Assembly (NCBI RefSeq): GCF_003286085.1
Contig: NW_020825312.1
Location: forward strand, 186,001-250,000
Direction of reading: 5' to 3'
DNA: 64,000 nucleotides
Origin: Drosophila persimilis
Taxonomy: Eukaryota > Arthropoda > Insecta > Diptera > Drosophilidae
The notes beneath the pieces were generated by a model. That model was given only the letters and a program-made list of their open reading frames with translations. It made no database searches and was not told where the DNA came from. The translations under genes and the position numbers were made by a program. Positions 49,888-62,300 of the stretch are shown here, one piece after another; position 1 is the stretch's first letter; the number at the start of each line of letters is the position of its first letter.

Positions 49888-52310
49888 GTAAGTAAAGAAG
49901 TCCATAAATATGCCATCCCACATATGGCATCCCAAAGTCTAGCGTCTGCGAGGGGTATCCACGGGCCGCGTCTTTCTCCCTTTGACAGACACAAAAGTTT
50001 CGCCTTCAATTTAGTTAATTAACGGGCTCACATGTCGACACATGTACCAGGAGCCGGGGCCGTCCCTTATCGCATTAACATCCTGCTGGGTCCTTGTCTG
50101 CGGGGACTGTTTAACGGTTCTCAACTGGAAACTTTTCTTCACGCACTATTCAACACTTTTATTTGCCGTTTTTTTGCGTGCGTTTCCTTTTCGGTTGTCA
50201 AGGCGAAAAGTTGAGGTCTCCTGGCTTTCGGACTTTCTTTTTAGCCTTATCAATACCTTGAGAACAGCAGACATAAGGAAGCTGTCCCAGGTCCTGGCCG
50301 GACCCGGTCATAATATATTTTAGGAGATAGGCAAAACATTAAGCGGATTAGTTTTCCTGGCCCGTCTGGCCACTGCACTCGCATTGGGCAGAGGCAAAAG
50401 CAGCTTGCCGGAGTCGAAGGAGCCCCGAGTTCAGGTGGGTCACAGGACCATTAGTTGTGTGTCGTTGGAGGCTCCTGCTCTGCGGGGGCAGGGGCGGCCC
50501 GAGCTAGTTATAAATTGTTGGCTATTAGTTAAATGAACTTGCCGCTTTCTTTGGCTTTGGTCATTTCAGTTAGCAACCACTAAGCCACTGAAAGAGGCTC
50601 ACTCAAATAGATTTACATTTAAATGCTAAGAGCCTCCGAGAACTTAAATCTCACGAAAGGTGAATGCCATCGCCAGCACACCAGACCAGGGACCAGACCA
50701 GCAGAATGTTTGTGCTCGGAAATCAGAGATATCGGAAGTTATTGCCCCCTATCTAAGATATATTTCCATACTACCATTACCCTTAGACTTCAACCTTTAA
50801 GACTTGTGTTTATTGCTTATCCACTCAAGGGAAAACAGATGGAAAAAAGATTCACGGAATGATTCATCGTCAGATGGAGAGGAGAGCAATGCCTAATCAG
50901 GCAGGACGGGATTCGACCTCGCCAGACAGAAGTTTGTGGAGTTAGAGAAGGCCTTGATTGGTCCTGCCGCTGTCCTTTAGAAGGAAGATGTCTAGAGGGA
51001 TTGTTTTTGGACAGACTCGGGCATATCTAGATTGTTTTTGGTAAGGAGGAGACCAGATGCAGGAACCATGTTCCGGACAAGTAGTTTAGTGGCATAAGGG
51101 TATAAATCCAACGATTGTCCCACAGTCCCTCAAAAGTCCACCTTTCCACCTTTATAAATCCAACGATTGTCCTCCAGTTCCTCCAACTTTCATCTATTTT
51201 GAGATGACCACCTTTCCACCTTTTTTACCCCTATATTATTGGATCTTTCTGTCCAAGTTCCTGCCTTTTTTCCCATTTTGCAACTAGATTTTCGTCACTC
51301 GTTCTATCCTTCTGTAAATCACTGTAGTTCTAGTGGTTCTTATCATCTATTTTTCCACCTTTTTGTAGCTCTATATTATCAGCTCTTTCCGTCTATGTTC
51401 CTGCCTTTTTGCCCAATTTTCTGCCCCATTTTCCAGCTAGATTTCCCGTAAATTCATCTACTTTTCCACCTCTTTTCCATTTAATTAGCATCTCTCCTTA
51501 AAGGTATGTTAAATTTCTTCCGTTTCTCATTATCTATCCCATTTATCTATCCTCCTCCTCCTCCTTTGGGTAAATTTTCTCGTTGAAAAAAAAACAATCT
51601 CCCATAATAATGTTTATGAATTGAAATTTAAATTGATTATGGGATCCGATAGACAGCTCGATTTGCATAATCCCAATGGATAATGAGTGGATTATGTAGT
51701 TGATTTAGGGACCTCCTCCTCCTCCCCCACCCGCACCGCACTGACGGGGGGGCGGGGGCCCTCGGAATCGATGCCAATCGATGGTTGTATTGAGAATTTT
51801 AGCCATATTCCATGACAATTAGAGTTCATTCAAAATTCAAGCGACCCAATTTTCCTGCCTTCCCCCTCCCCCCTCCCCCCTCCACCCCGCACTCCTCCTC
51901 GGTTTTGGGGGCTTTTTTGGCATTGGATTTGTATTTGTGGGCTATGTCGAAAGTTTTTCACGTGAATTTGATTATTCTTTTATTTGGCTTTCAGTTATTT
52001 ATGGAAATGCAATTTATTTTTTTATCAGGTGAGAGAGTGGCAGAGCGACAGAGTGGCGGAGTGGGTCAGGGGGTCAGGGGGCACACGCACACGTGCAGTC
52101 AAATGAGATTAACAATAATTTAATTAAAACTCGGGGGCTTAATGCATTTCGCGTGTAACGGAATGCGGATGATTCTGCGGATGCTTCTGCGATGGGGCTG
52201 TCCACTTGCTGAGTATCGGTTTCTTCTTCCCTTTCAAGGGTACTTTTTTGTTGCTGTTTTTTTTTTCCACCTGAAATGAAATTTAATTAAGTTTTGCACT
52301 TATCGTTTAT

Positions 52311-52341
<31 letters not shown>

Positions 52342-52790
52342 GACAAACACGACTGAACAAAGGCTGAGAGCCTCGCCCTGTCCCTCTCTCTCTTTCTCTG
52401 AATGCCACGCCCACCATTGACCAATGTCCCAGCTTTTTATAGTACTTTTTACTAGAGTATTTTCAGACAGTGTTTTTGCAGATTTTTCCAGCAGTAGTCT
52501 CTGTACTTTTGGTTCTTCTTTATATTCATTCAATTAATTAACTTTTGTGTTTGTTGTTGAGATACGCACACGCATACGTTCACGTCCACAAATATGCATA
52601 GTGTGCGTGTGTGTGTGTGTGTGGGTGTGTGCACATATACGGTTTTTTGGTAGAGAAAACCAACTCTGTTCCGGCACAAGACTTTATACATTATTTATCA
52701 CTTTTTGCACTATTTTAATCGGATTTATGCATTTTCCTTGCGAGCATGTGTGGAAAATTCCTTCCCACCTCCTCCCCCCCGCTCTTTATT
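49888..52790. other. Gene-free, probably intronic, with a small local repeat
   Basis: At 51100-51480 the phrases ATAAATCCAACGATTGTC, CCACCTTTCCACCTTT and GTTCCTGCCTTTTT each recur, a diverged local tandem duplication. (CA)n at 52314-52335. No coding exon is supported. Confidence 0.5.
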
Positions 52791-52794
52791 ATAT

Positions 52795-53076
52795 TTATAG
52801 TTGGAATAATTGTAGTTTTCTTTTACTTGAATAAATGCCAACTAAGTCAAAGATTTCCTTAGGTTTATTGTACGCCAAAAAGCAATTCAGAGCAGGATAA
52901 TTACCTTTTGCGAACCACTCCAGACAATAGAATAGAAAGACAATGTTTTTCCTGGCCAGCGTGGGCCTCAATCGTTGCATAATTCGGCTTAAATATTTAA
53001 TAGTCAAAGGCAGAGAACCACGCCCGCAGGAGGGCTGTACTTTTTGTATTTCCTCTGCTGTAATCGTTTCTGACAC
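52795..53076 (-). CDS. Doubtful small protein-coding segment
   Basis: A 93-codon open frame on the minus strand has fairly non-repetitive composition (IKYLSRIMQRLRPTLARKN, then IVFLFYCLEWFAKG). It does not begin with ATG: the first ATG in frame is at 52980, giving 61 aa. A potential donor (AAAAG/GTAATT, GT at 52904-52903) lies just after WFAK, so this could be one exon of a small nested gene. I see no partner exon and no known family. Confidence 0.2.
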   Translation of the reverse strand: MSETITAEEIQKVQPSCGRGSLPLTIKYLSRIMQRLRPTLARKNIVFLFYCLEWFAKGNYPALNCFLAYNKPKEIFDLVGIYSSKRKLQLFQL

Positions 53077-53089
53077 ATTAAATTTATAA

Positions 53090-55450
53090 AACTACTAACT
53101 ATACAGTACATAAATATTTAATTGATATTTATTCTCTCTCACGCAATAAAAGCAAGTTTTTCATATGAAAATATTTGTAGTTTTCGAGAGACATTAACTT
53201 GTTAAAAATAAACAAACATGTAAAAAGTAGGTCCCGAATTCCAGGAGACTAAAACACGTGCAACCCCTGCATGGAAACCAAACACATGCATGTCTTGAGC
53301 GTGACTGCAGCATCTATTGGCTTAGAAATAATCTTCGTATCCTAAAATACTACATTTATTGAATGGTTTTCTGTTGGATGTGACACAACACAAGGTTGAG
53401 GTGTACCTTCAGGAGTCTAGTGTTTGAAAACACACTAGCACTAGAATAAAGTACAGTTTTAGGTGTTTTAATCGAGTTTGAGTCGGCTCGCAGAACAGAT
53501 CGCCTAGCGGTCTCGGAAATAGCAATTTTGGTTTGGTTTTACATGTTTTTTGGCATAATTTGACCCGTTCTTTAGGAAATCATTCCGTCTACTTACTACT
53601 ACTAGACCTACTTCCGTCTTTTCGTTTTTTAAAAAGGACTTACAACAACCCAAATTTATTTCTTATAATTATGACACTCTATTGATTTTGGATACAAAAT
53701 ATTTTTCCTTTATTTACTTTAATCAATGATGAATGTCCCACATACCTACTGGCCTTGAACACCCTGTGTTATGAAGACCTTTACCATATAATCTGTTCTG
53801 TTCTGTTCCGTTCTGTTCTGTTCTGGTTGCAACATTCTTATAATCCACACGTGTTAGTCTTTCCACCTATGTATGTATATCATAATCCCCGAAACTTTTT
53901 CCCATCTACTACTAATTTTGAAATGTTTAATTTTCATTGCGAAATTACTGAATATACAACTGCTCGTATTTGCAAAATTTCATGAAACTCCTTTGATTAC
54001 ACGAACCAAAAGGTTGTGTAATATTTTCCCTAGTCCTGGCAATAATTGCATTTATTTTTCCCCATTTCCACGTTCTGTTGAATTTTCATTCCCCCAAAAG
54101 GCCCCATCCCCTTCCCTGTCCCCGTCCCCTTGCACCCCTTGCACCCCTTCTTGATGATGTATTTGATGTGTTCCAAGTAAAACCTTTGGCTTTCGCTGCA
54201 ATTTTCAACTTATTTGCCCCCGAATGACCTTCAGAGCGATGGGTGGCATGAAAAACGGGTGGCTGGGGGCTGGGGGGTGGATTGAAGTCCAACTGCAGTT
54301 GGGTTCTAATTGGAAATGGTCTTTTTTTTTGGTCTATTTTTGTTTGGTTTTTCTGTTATTTATATTTTAATGAACTGAAAATATTTGTGTGTAATCCTTT
54401 TGTTGTTGCTGTTTTTCCTCTTATTTGTCATAATATTAATTACGTAATTCAATTTGAAGCCAATTTACCGTTATGTTTTAATCCCTCTCATTAATTTGCA
54501 TACGACGTGTACGTGGGCGAGGGAGAGGGGACGACTACGTGTGCGTAATGCAATTCCCGTTAACCGTCGAAGCACTCGTAATGCGAGGAGAGGGGGGGGG
54601 GGGATAATAATGCTATAACCCAAAGGGGATAACTATAGTCCATAAATTATCAGGAATTATGGTTAAATAATTACAAAAATATGCCAAGAACATAAGATGG
54701 GCATTTCTGCACTCCTTAAATATTCAGTAAATTCAGTAGAACCATCGAACTCCGTGATCTGAGCAGTAAATAGTTCATGAGTTGTCATAAAATCCATCCG
54801 TTGAGGGCCACTCCAAACGGTTGGGGTCCACTCAAAGATTAGAGCAGGCTGTTTTACTTCATAGACCCTAAACTCTATTGAGACTCTTTTGCTAAGTTTC
54901 CGCTTATTTTATCCCCTAAATAAATATGATCATGAAATTATTTTATATATTTTCACTCAGCCCAACAGAGGTGCACTCTTTACTGTTAAAGTGCACTCAG
55001 AGAGATGCTAGGCAGCAGCACTGTTGGGTGCAGAAGTACTCAAAGTCAACCAACAACCAGCTCTCACTCACTCACTCACTCTTGTGTTGATGCTCTGCTC
55101 TGTGCTCAATAAGACAACCATGCGCATTTGGCGATGCGAGCGAGACAACCATAGTACCAGCCAGATTTTCTGACTAGGCAGCACCAAAACGTACTCAAGC
55201 AAGTACACCCCCGTCGTCGCACGGGCTGTCACAACAGAAAATGTTCAGCAGATATTAAGCGTGAGTGAGTGAGTGCGAGAGTCGAATCTTATGAATTTTT
55301 CTACCGCTAAGCGGCGCATTCAACATCTAGTTTCCTCTTCTCGTTTACAGTATTTCCATTTAAAATGAGTGCTTGCTTAATGTTAGGTGCTTAACATGAG
55401 TGGGATGTTAAGCAGCAATGTTAAACGAGACACTTACCATTCTTTTGCTC
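53090..55450. other. Gene-free region upstream of a second candidate promoter
   Basis: Contains a (TTCTG)n-like pentamer tract at 53789-53826, G12 at 54592-54603, and a stretch (54970-55300) with GTGCACTC and CTCACTCACTC repeats. No coding exon is supported. Confidence 0.5.
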
Positions 55451-55462
55451 TCTCGGTGTATT

Positions 55463-55990
55463 AGCACAACGAGGTGGTTGCGTTGCTCTCTCTTCGAAAA
55501 TTTAATACAAGTGAGTAATTAATGTTAGCATGTCTTGTAGAATATCATGCGGATAAAACTATACATGGCGATATATTTTAATCGATAAATCCGCGGTCAC
55601 ACTGGTTGCTTCAATATTCCCATTTAACAAAATTTCAAACGCTCCCGCGGCGTATGAGCACAACGAGGTGGTTTTGTTGCTCTCTCTGCTGGGGTTCTTT
55701 CGGCGCCGACGGCAAGGTGGGACTCGAATTTTGCTCTGTTTAGTGGTGGGATGCGATCTAAGGCATATCAGAACAGAAGAGAGCCGCACACTCAATTTTA
55801 CGTTGCAGCGCTGCTTGAATATGGTAAACAACACGAAAGGGGTATTAGCACAACGAGGTGGTTATGTCGTTTCGCTTTGCTCTCTCTGCTAGGGGCGGCT
55901 CTGCCGACGTCGACGGCGGCGTTGCAGCGATGAGTTTTTTCAATGCTTCAATACGCTGCTTCAATATTTCAATTTCACAAAATTTCCAAC
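55463..55990. repeat. Promoter-proximal module repeated three times
   Basis: AGCACAACGAGGTGGTT starts at 55463, 55657 and 55857, each time followed within a few bases by GCTCTCTCT. In addition TTGCTTCAATATT...AAAATTTC occurs near 55604 and in similar form near 55951. Period is about 194-200 bp. Confidence 0.75.
55594..55604 (+). promoter_or_regulatory. Core promoter Motif 1 (M1BP-type)
   Basis: CGGTCACACTG matches the fly Motif 1 consensus YGGTCACACTR exactly. An ATCGATAA DRE-like site lies 13 bp upstream (55581). Together they suggest a TATA-less start site nearby, although the strand and gene served are not proven. Confidence 0.5.
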
Positions 55991-56039
55991 GTTTGAATTG
56001 AGCGGTTGCTGCGCTGCGTCTCCGCAACGTTTTTTTTCG

Positions 56040-56370
56040 TCAGAGTGAAGAAGAAAAGATATATCTCTACAAATCTGAAGAAGGGAAAAGTCGTCGAGCC
56101 AAGTGAAAAGTGACCAAGTTTCGTAATAGCAATAAAAAGTAATATCCGAGTAAAAACGGCAATTGGCGCATTGCAAATGCAAATTTAAAGTGTGCGAACG
56201 AGCAGGAAAGCAAGCCAGCAAGCGAGAAAGAGTGTGCAAAGAAGAGGCGGCAATAAGCAACACACACAAACACACAAGTACACACATCAAAGAGAGCTAC
56301 AAACAAAACGAAATTGTTACTAAAAAAAAACGTTCTCCAAGCAGCGGCAAAAAACAACACAAAAGAAAAC
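56040..56370 (+). other. Second candidate non-coding first exon (5' UTR)
   Basis: It starts near an initiator-like TCAGAGTG (56040). It continues with A/G-rich, CACACAAACA-containing DNA of 5' UTR type and ends at a good donor AAAAC/GTGAGC (GT at 56371). No ORF of coding quality. It would be an alternative promoter of the same large gene as the exon ending at 19695, or the start of another gene to the right. Confidence 0.4.
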
Positions 56371-59300
56371 GTGAGCTCTAACTTTGATTACTTTTCCTTT
56401 AATGACTTTGCCGCGTGCGTTTTTTTTTCTAACGGTTGCTGTGTGTGTGTGTGTGTATTTTGTGTTTGATTAAGAACAAATTAAGCATAATTAAAGCGTT
56501 CTCTTAGTCTCAGCTCGCCCTTCCTCCCTCGCTCTGTCTCTTTCTGCGTCTCTTCTCTTATTCCTTGTATTTTTACCCCAACCGGCAAAGCCGTCGCGTG
56601 TTGCTGTCTGTCTGCCTGCCTGCGTGTGTGTGTGCTTCTTAATGTAAGTGTATGTGTGTGTATACAGTTTTTTTTTTTTTCTTTTTGTGCAAAAAATATA
56701 AAGGAAGCAGCAGCAGCAGCACACAGCATCCACAAGATCCAACACCATCCACAAGGGCTTCGAGGCGGCGGTCCAAGCCCCACGCCGCTCCAAATTGATT
56801 TTTGTATGCTGGCGGCGCTCTGTCGACGGCGGCGGCGACGGCGGCTCTGTCGTTATTTTTTTTTTGTATTTTCTTATTTGCCTTCTCACGTTTTTTGCCT
56901 GTTGTTATTGTTAATTCCTTTTGTGCCTTGCATTCGGGTTCTGTGAGAGAGGGAGAGAATACAATGAAAGGGCTCAGTGGAAAGATGCGATGGATTGATA
57001 CCGTGTAAATCATTAACCATGTTAAAACCACAATTACTGATAACCATTTCTTTTTTTGTTTCGATTGCCTATTCTACAACTCTTATCAGACATTCGACCT
57101 GGTATTTTTCTGAATGGGAACATAAACCTTAACAGTAATCTTAAGCAGTGCCAAAATGCTCTCTGTATACCCTGCCATGCCATGCCATACCATACCATAC
57201 CAAAACGCGTTTCGTTTTACGCGCGTCTTTACGGCCGCTGCTCTCTGTCTCTCTCTCTTGTTCTCTAAAATTGAGCGCAAGTCGCTCTTTATGCTCAATT
57301 GTTCAATTGCGCTGGGGCCAGACAAACTGGCTCTGGATGCACGAGTGTGAGTGTGTGGCGTCGTTTAGTGTTGTAAAGCGACGCCCAGCTTGATTTTTGT
57401 AATTTCTAATTGGCGTGGCCAGCGCACCCGTAAAGCGCGCGATTTTCCCTTTCCTCTTCCACTCTGCTCTTGTGCCCCTCTTCTGTTGTGCTGCACTGCA
57501 TTCCCGAATCAATTTTTGGCACGCTCTTCTCGTCTTTGTGGCTTAAAAAAGGCGTTGACAGGGTGTGGGACGGGACTCCCTTTGACTACACTCATACATA
57601 GACCATACCAGGGTTCTTATCGAATCCTGGCAAGACCCTCGGAGGCAGTTTTCATCCCAATAAGAAATTCAATTCTGATTACTGTTCAAGGCGCAAAAAC
57701 CGACGTCTCTGTCGCTGCTTCGCTGCACTTGAGCAGCAGCGGCGCTGGAAGACGCGGATTTGAATTTTTCGCTCTCTTTGTGGGACACGTCCCACGTCCC
57801 ACGATTCCCGCTCTCTCGCTATCTCTCTCGTTGGCTTTGTTATTGTTACGGCATATCATTCATGGTTGGCCGGAGAGTGTGGGAGGTGGAGGGAAGTGCA
57901 GTTAGTTTCATTCACTTATTTATTATTCATCAGGTACTGGAAAGCCAATTAGATTCCATTACACAACTGATATATTTACTGTGAATTCTATCCGACTAGT
58001 CTGCTATTTCGTTTTTTTCCAGCTATTTCTAAAAAAAACAAAAACTCAACCGAGACGTGCGGTGCTTTTCTGTGAATGATATCCGCACTGATTTGTCGCT
58101 CAATTCCTCAAAATGATCTCCTCACCTTCCCCTCTTTGCATTGACTTACTCGAATGATCTTTGCACTGCTCTGTGAATGAAATCCTCCTAGTGGTCTCGC
58201 TCAATCTCGGCTTGCTCTGCTCTCCCTGCCCTCCCTTTTTCTGATTTCATGCTCGGTCTCGGGCTTTGCCTGTGCCTGTGCCCGTGCCTTTGCCTTTGCT
58301 TTATGTTGCATTTCCTTTTCATGTACTTTTTTCGCACTCTGCCTATTTTGTTCATGTGCTTTGTCGCCAGCGACGTCGCCGTTGCCATCTCCTCAGTCGT
58401 CAACGTCATCAACGTTTTGCCCTGCCTCTTGCTGTTGTTGCGCTGCTTTGTGCTTTCTGTGTGCATTTTCTTTGCTATTTCTCATTTACTTTGCTCTGTC
58501 GCTTCGCTCGTTCCCCTGCCTAGGCCTCGCCTCTGTCTCTCCCTCCGTTTCGTTTCGTTCCGTTCCGTTCCGTTCGTTCTGCTGCGTTGGATTTCAACCT
58601 GTCATGGGAGAGAGGTGGGTGGGTGGAAAACGGGGGTCTGTGTGTGTGTGAGTGCAGATTGAGGTCTGTACTTTGTTGCACTTTCTTGCCTCTGTCTGCA
58701 TCTGCCTCTGCCTGCATTTTCTAACTGGTTGGACTAGGATCCAGCGTCGCTAAGTCGTCGTCGTCGTTTTGCTTCGAAGCCCCACCAGAGCCAAAAGCAC
58801 TCAACCCGTTTTGGTGGGAGGAACGGGGGCGGGGGGGGAGACAGTACAGTGCACACACGCTAAGTAGAGATTGGAATTATGGATACCCTGAGAGGCATAG
58901 GCAGGCAGAGAGAGGAAGAGGGTGTTCCTGAATGGAAAGCAGGCATCCCCCCCCCTTCCCCAAAGAGTATTTAAGGCTTCTCTTCGCCCAACTGGCCATC
59001 TGCGTGGAGACCCCACTGTAGCCTGCTGCAGAAGTGGTCACACATAGGCTTTTCAGTAGAGCTTCCACTGGCTTCTGGTGCTGCTTGCCGACTGCCTTGC
59101 CACTTAACCGCTTTTCCGTCTTTTGTCATTTCACACTCTCCTTGGGGGCCAGCAGCAGGTTGCAGAAGGGGCAACCACCTGACCTGCCAACCAATTGGCG
59201 TATGCCACCAAATGTCATTTAACCCACACCACCACACCCGGCCCACTCGTGGTCGGCAGGGGGGTAGGGGGTAGGGGTAGGGGTAGGGGGGGTGGTTAAG

Positions 59301-62300
59301 GTCTGGCTGGCTGAAATATTGTATGCAAGGGAAATGTAATCATTATTGATTTTGTTTTGGGGCTGCTCTGCTGGAACTCGAGCGAGTGGAGACATGGATC
59401 CCCGAGTCGCCTGTGGGCCTATTCCGAGGGGGTTGGGGGGCACCGCTCTCTCGCACACATTAGTATGTTAGATTATCCAAGGCTTCGCCTTCTGCTGAGG
59501 CTGCTTAAATATGCAAAAGCGCCTTGCGAATCCTTGTGGGAGAAACCAGCAGCAGGAGGAGCACAAACACACACACAAACACACACACACACACACGCAC
59601 ATTAGAAATTTAACAGGTTAATGTCCAAAGTCGTAAACGAGACCATTTATTTATGGCCACATTCTGTGTCGTCTCCCCCGCCTCACCGCCTTCCTGCCTG
59701 GTTCTCCTAATTTTCATAAAATATATGGAGAGACCACTCGCACTCCCACTCCCACTCGCACTCCTCTCCCGTTGAGTGGTGTGTGTGTGTGTGTGTGTGT
59801 GCGTGTCCTGAACATAAAAATCTCTGAGACCTTGAAGGGCTTTGATAATGACTGCGCGTTCCTTTCTCTCTCTCTCTCTCCCGCTCCCTCTCCCTCTCTC
59901 TCGCTCCGTGCCTTTGCCACCCTCTTTCGGCTGGCAGCATAAGCTTTATGTTGTCGAGCTCCGGTTTTTTTGGGGGTTGGAGATACTCTGTCGCTTGCGT
60001 TTTTTCCCCAGTTTCGGGCCAGCTGTCGGATTTGTCAAAGGAGTGAAGGACTCCTCGGTCGACTCTTGGGGCAGCTCTTGTGTGTGCGGCAGGAAGTTAC
60101 TTTTGACTGGGAAGCGGCGGCCAGGCGGCCCGGCGGCCAGGGATGTGGTAGGGAGGAAAAACGTATCTGGACGGGGAATACATGTATCCGTGAGGAGTAT
60201 GAAGGTTGAAACGACACAAAACGGGAGCTAAAAATGCAAGTATCTTTTGTGGGTAACAGGGTATTTAATACGCGGCAGGAGTATCTGTAAGATACATTTT
60301 TCATTTTAAATGAGCGCTGAATAATTATCTTTTGGGGTTGATGACAATGTATCTTTTATCTATGGTGTATCTTTTGTATCTTTTCCTTGTGAAATGTATC
60401 TGATGATGGTGCATTTTGGTCAATCACTGCCAGAATCACCTGGAAACCTTTTTCAATGGATCAAAAAGTATATGCTAATCGAAAGATAGTCATTAGAACG
60501 GGTTGCCGTTACCGTTCAAATGTTAAATCAGATGCAGATACTTTTGGCACCCCAAAATGTATCTGTCATCGCATGAAGGAAGTATTTATCAATTCAAAAA
60601 CTGTTCCAAGTATCTAGTCAATCCACAAAATATGCGCAATCTGAATCCGTTGGATCGTTCAACCAGTTTCGATTTGCATCTCAAAATGTATCTGCAATGT
60701 GCGGGGAACCAGTTCTACTAAGCGAACGAAAACAAAAAAACATGTGAAATTTCATCAATTCCGACAGATACACGGATACGAAGGAAAAGTCAGATGCCTT
60801 CAAGTTGGCTAAGGAATGCATCCACGGAATGTCCGTGTGTGTGTGTGTGTGCGAACATCATTTGCGCTAATCGAAAACGCATCTGCAGAATGCATCTATC
60901 CAGCAGCAGCAGCAAAGATACTTGCAGACAATCCATCTATCCATCCATCCAGTGGCATGACCATTTCTAGGAATTTTGTAGGCCTTCTTTTTCTGTCTTT
61001 ATTTTTTTTTTTTTTTTGCTAATTAGCACACAACAAAACCTCGATGGAACATCGAAGCTAGCAGCCATCATTGATTTTTCCATAGAGAGAAAAGTGGCAA
61101 AGCGGTTCTGGCCATTTCGGTGGATCGGGGGGGCCTTATTTGGCACCGTGGCCCAAGAGTTTTTCCTGCGCAAGAGATATCTCCAATTTGTCGCTGGCTG
61201 CATAGCTCAGATACACAGATACACGGATACTTGTACTAGGTGTGTGTGTGTGTATTTTTTTTTTCTGCATTCATCCGCCGCCGTCCCATTCGAAATGTCA
61301 ACGTATCAATCGTGTTCGCACTGCCGCTCCAAAAATACACGCCGTACATATCTCACAGATACATCGATATGGAAGCAAATCTTTTGGCACGTCAGCAAAT
61401 TAAACAAATTCTAAACGATTCCCCGACCCGACCTGTTTATGCAAATCGCACAACGCCGCCGTAGCCGGGGAATATCTTGTTCGCTCAAGATCCCCCCCTC
61501 GCCACCCCCTCCGCCCCATCGAAATGGTATACAAAGGCGGAATATACTCGCTCGCAGCAACAATTTTATTAAGTTTCGAACTGCCCCTGCAACGAATGTG
61601 TGGGCAGAGAATAGAGCGTTGAGCGGTGGACGCCAGAGGGGGTTCGCGGGGGGGCAATCTGTTGATTAATAGTTCATTATGATGGAAATAGATCTCTGGA
61701 AATGAGTTGCTTTAGTTTCCAATGAAATTATTTATCGATTAATAAAGGAAACTCCTTTCGGGGGGCGATTGAAGTGAAATGTTGTAAGATGAGATTTTCA
61801 GAGACCAGCCACAGATACAAATACAAATTGAACGGTTCCTGGAACTAGTATCTTTTACTTGTTCGGCCTGGATCAGCCTCTCCGTTGATTTGAAATTGAA
61901 AACATGTGGCAAAAACATATAAAAGCAGCACGGAATTTATTCGTAGGAATTTTGCTGCTCCCAAAAGGCGGAACTTGAGTACATTTTCTCCCGAATATAT
62001 ATTACAATTTTTCAATTTGCAACTCAAGTACGCCTCGTCCTTGGTCCTTTTTTCACTCCACATTCCTCAGCCTTGTTGCCTCCTTTTATCACTCGATTTT
62101 TCAGCCTTTTTTCCCCTCGCTTTTCTTTTCGCGTCACCTTTCTTTTTTTTTGATGGCATTCTTAACCTTTTGCGCGCGAACTCTTTGTTGTTGCAATTAT
62201 TTGCCGATGATGTTTCCATTGTTTTAATATAAACCCGGCCCCTCCCCCACCCCCCATTCCTTTCCGTACCGTCTATTCCATTAATTATCTAAACACGGGT

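Noticed and set aside
50905-50930. Sequence resembling a tRNA T-loop (GGGATTCGACCTC)
   Set aside because: No matching acceptor stem, D-arm or anticodon stem could be placed around it.
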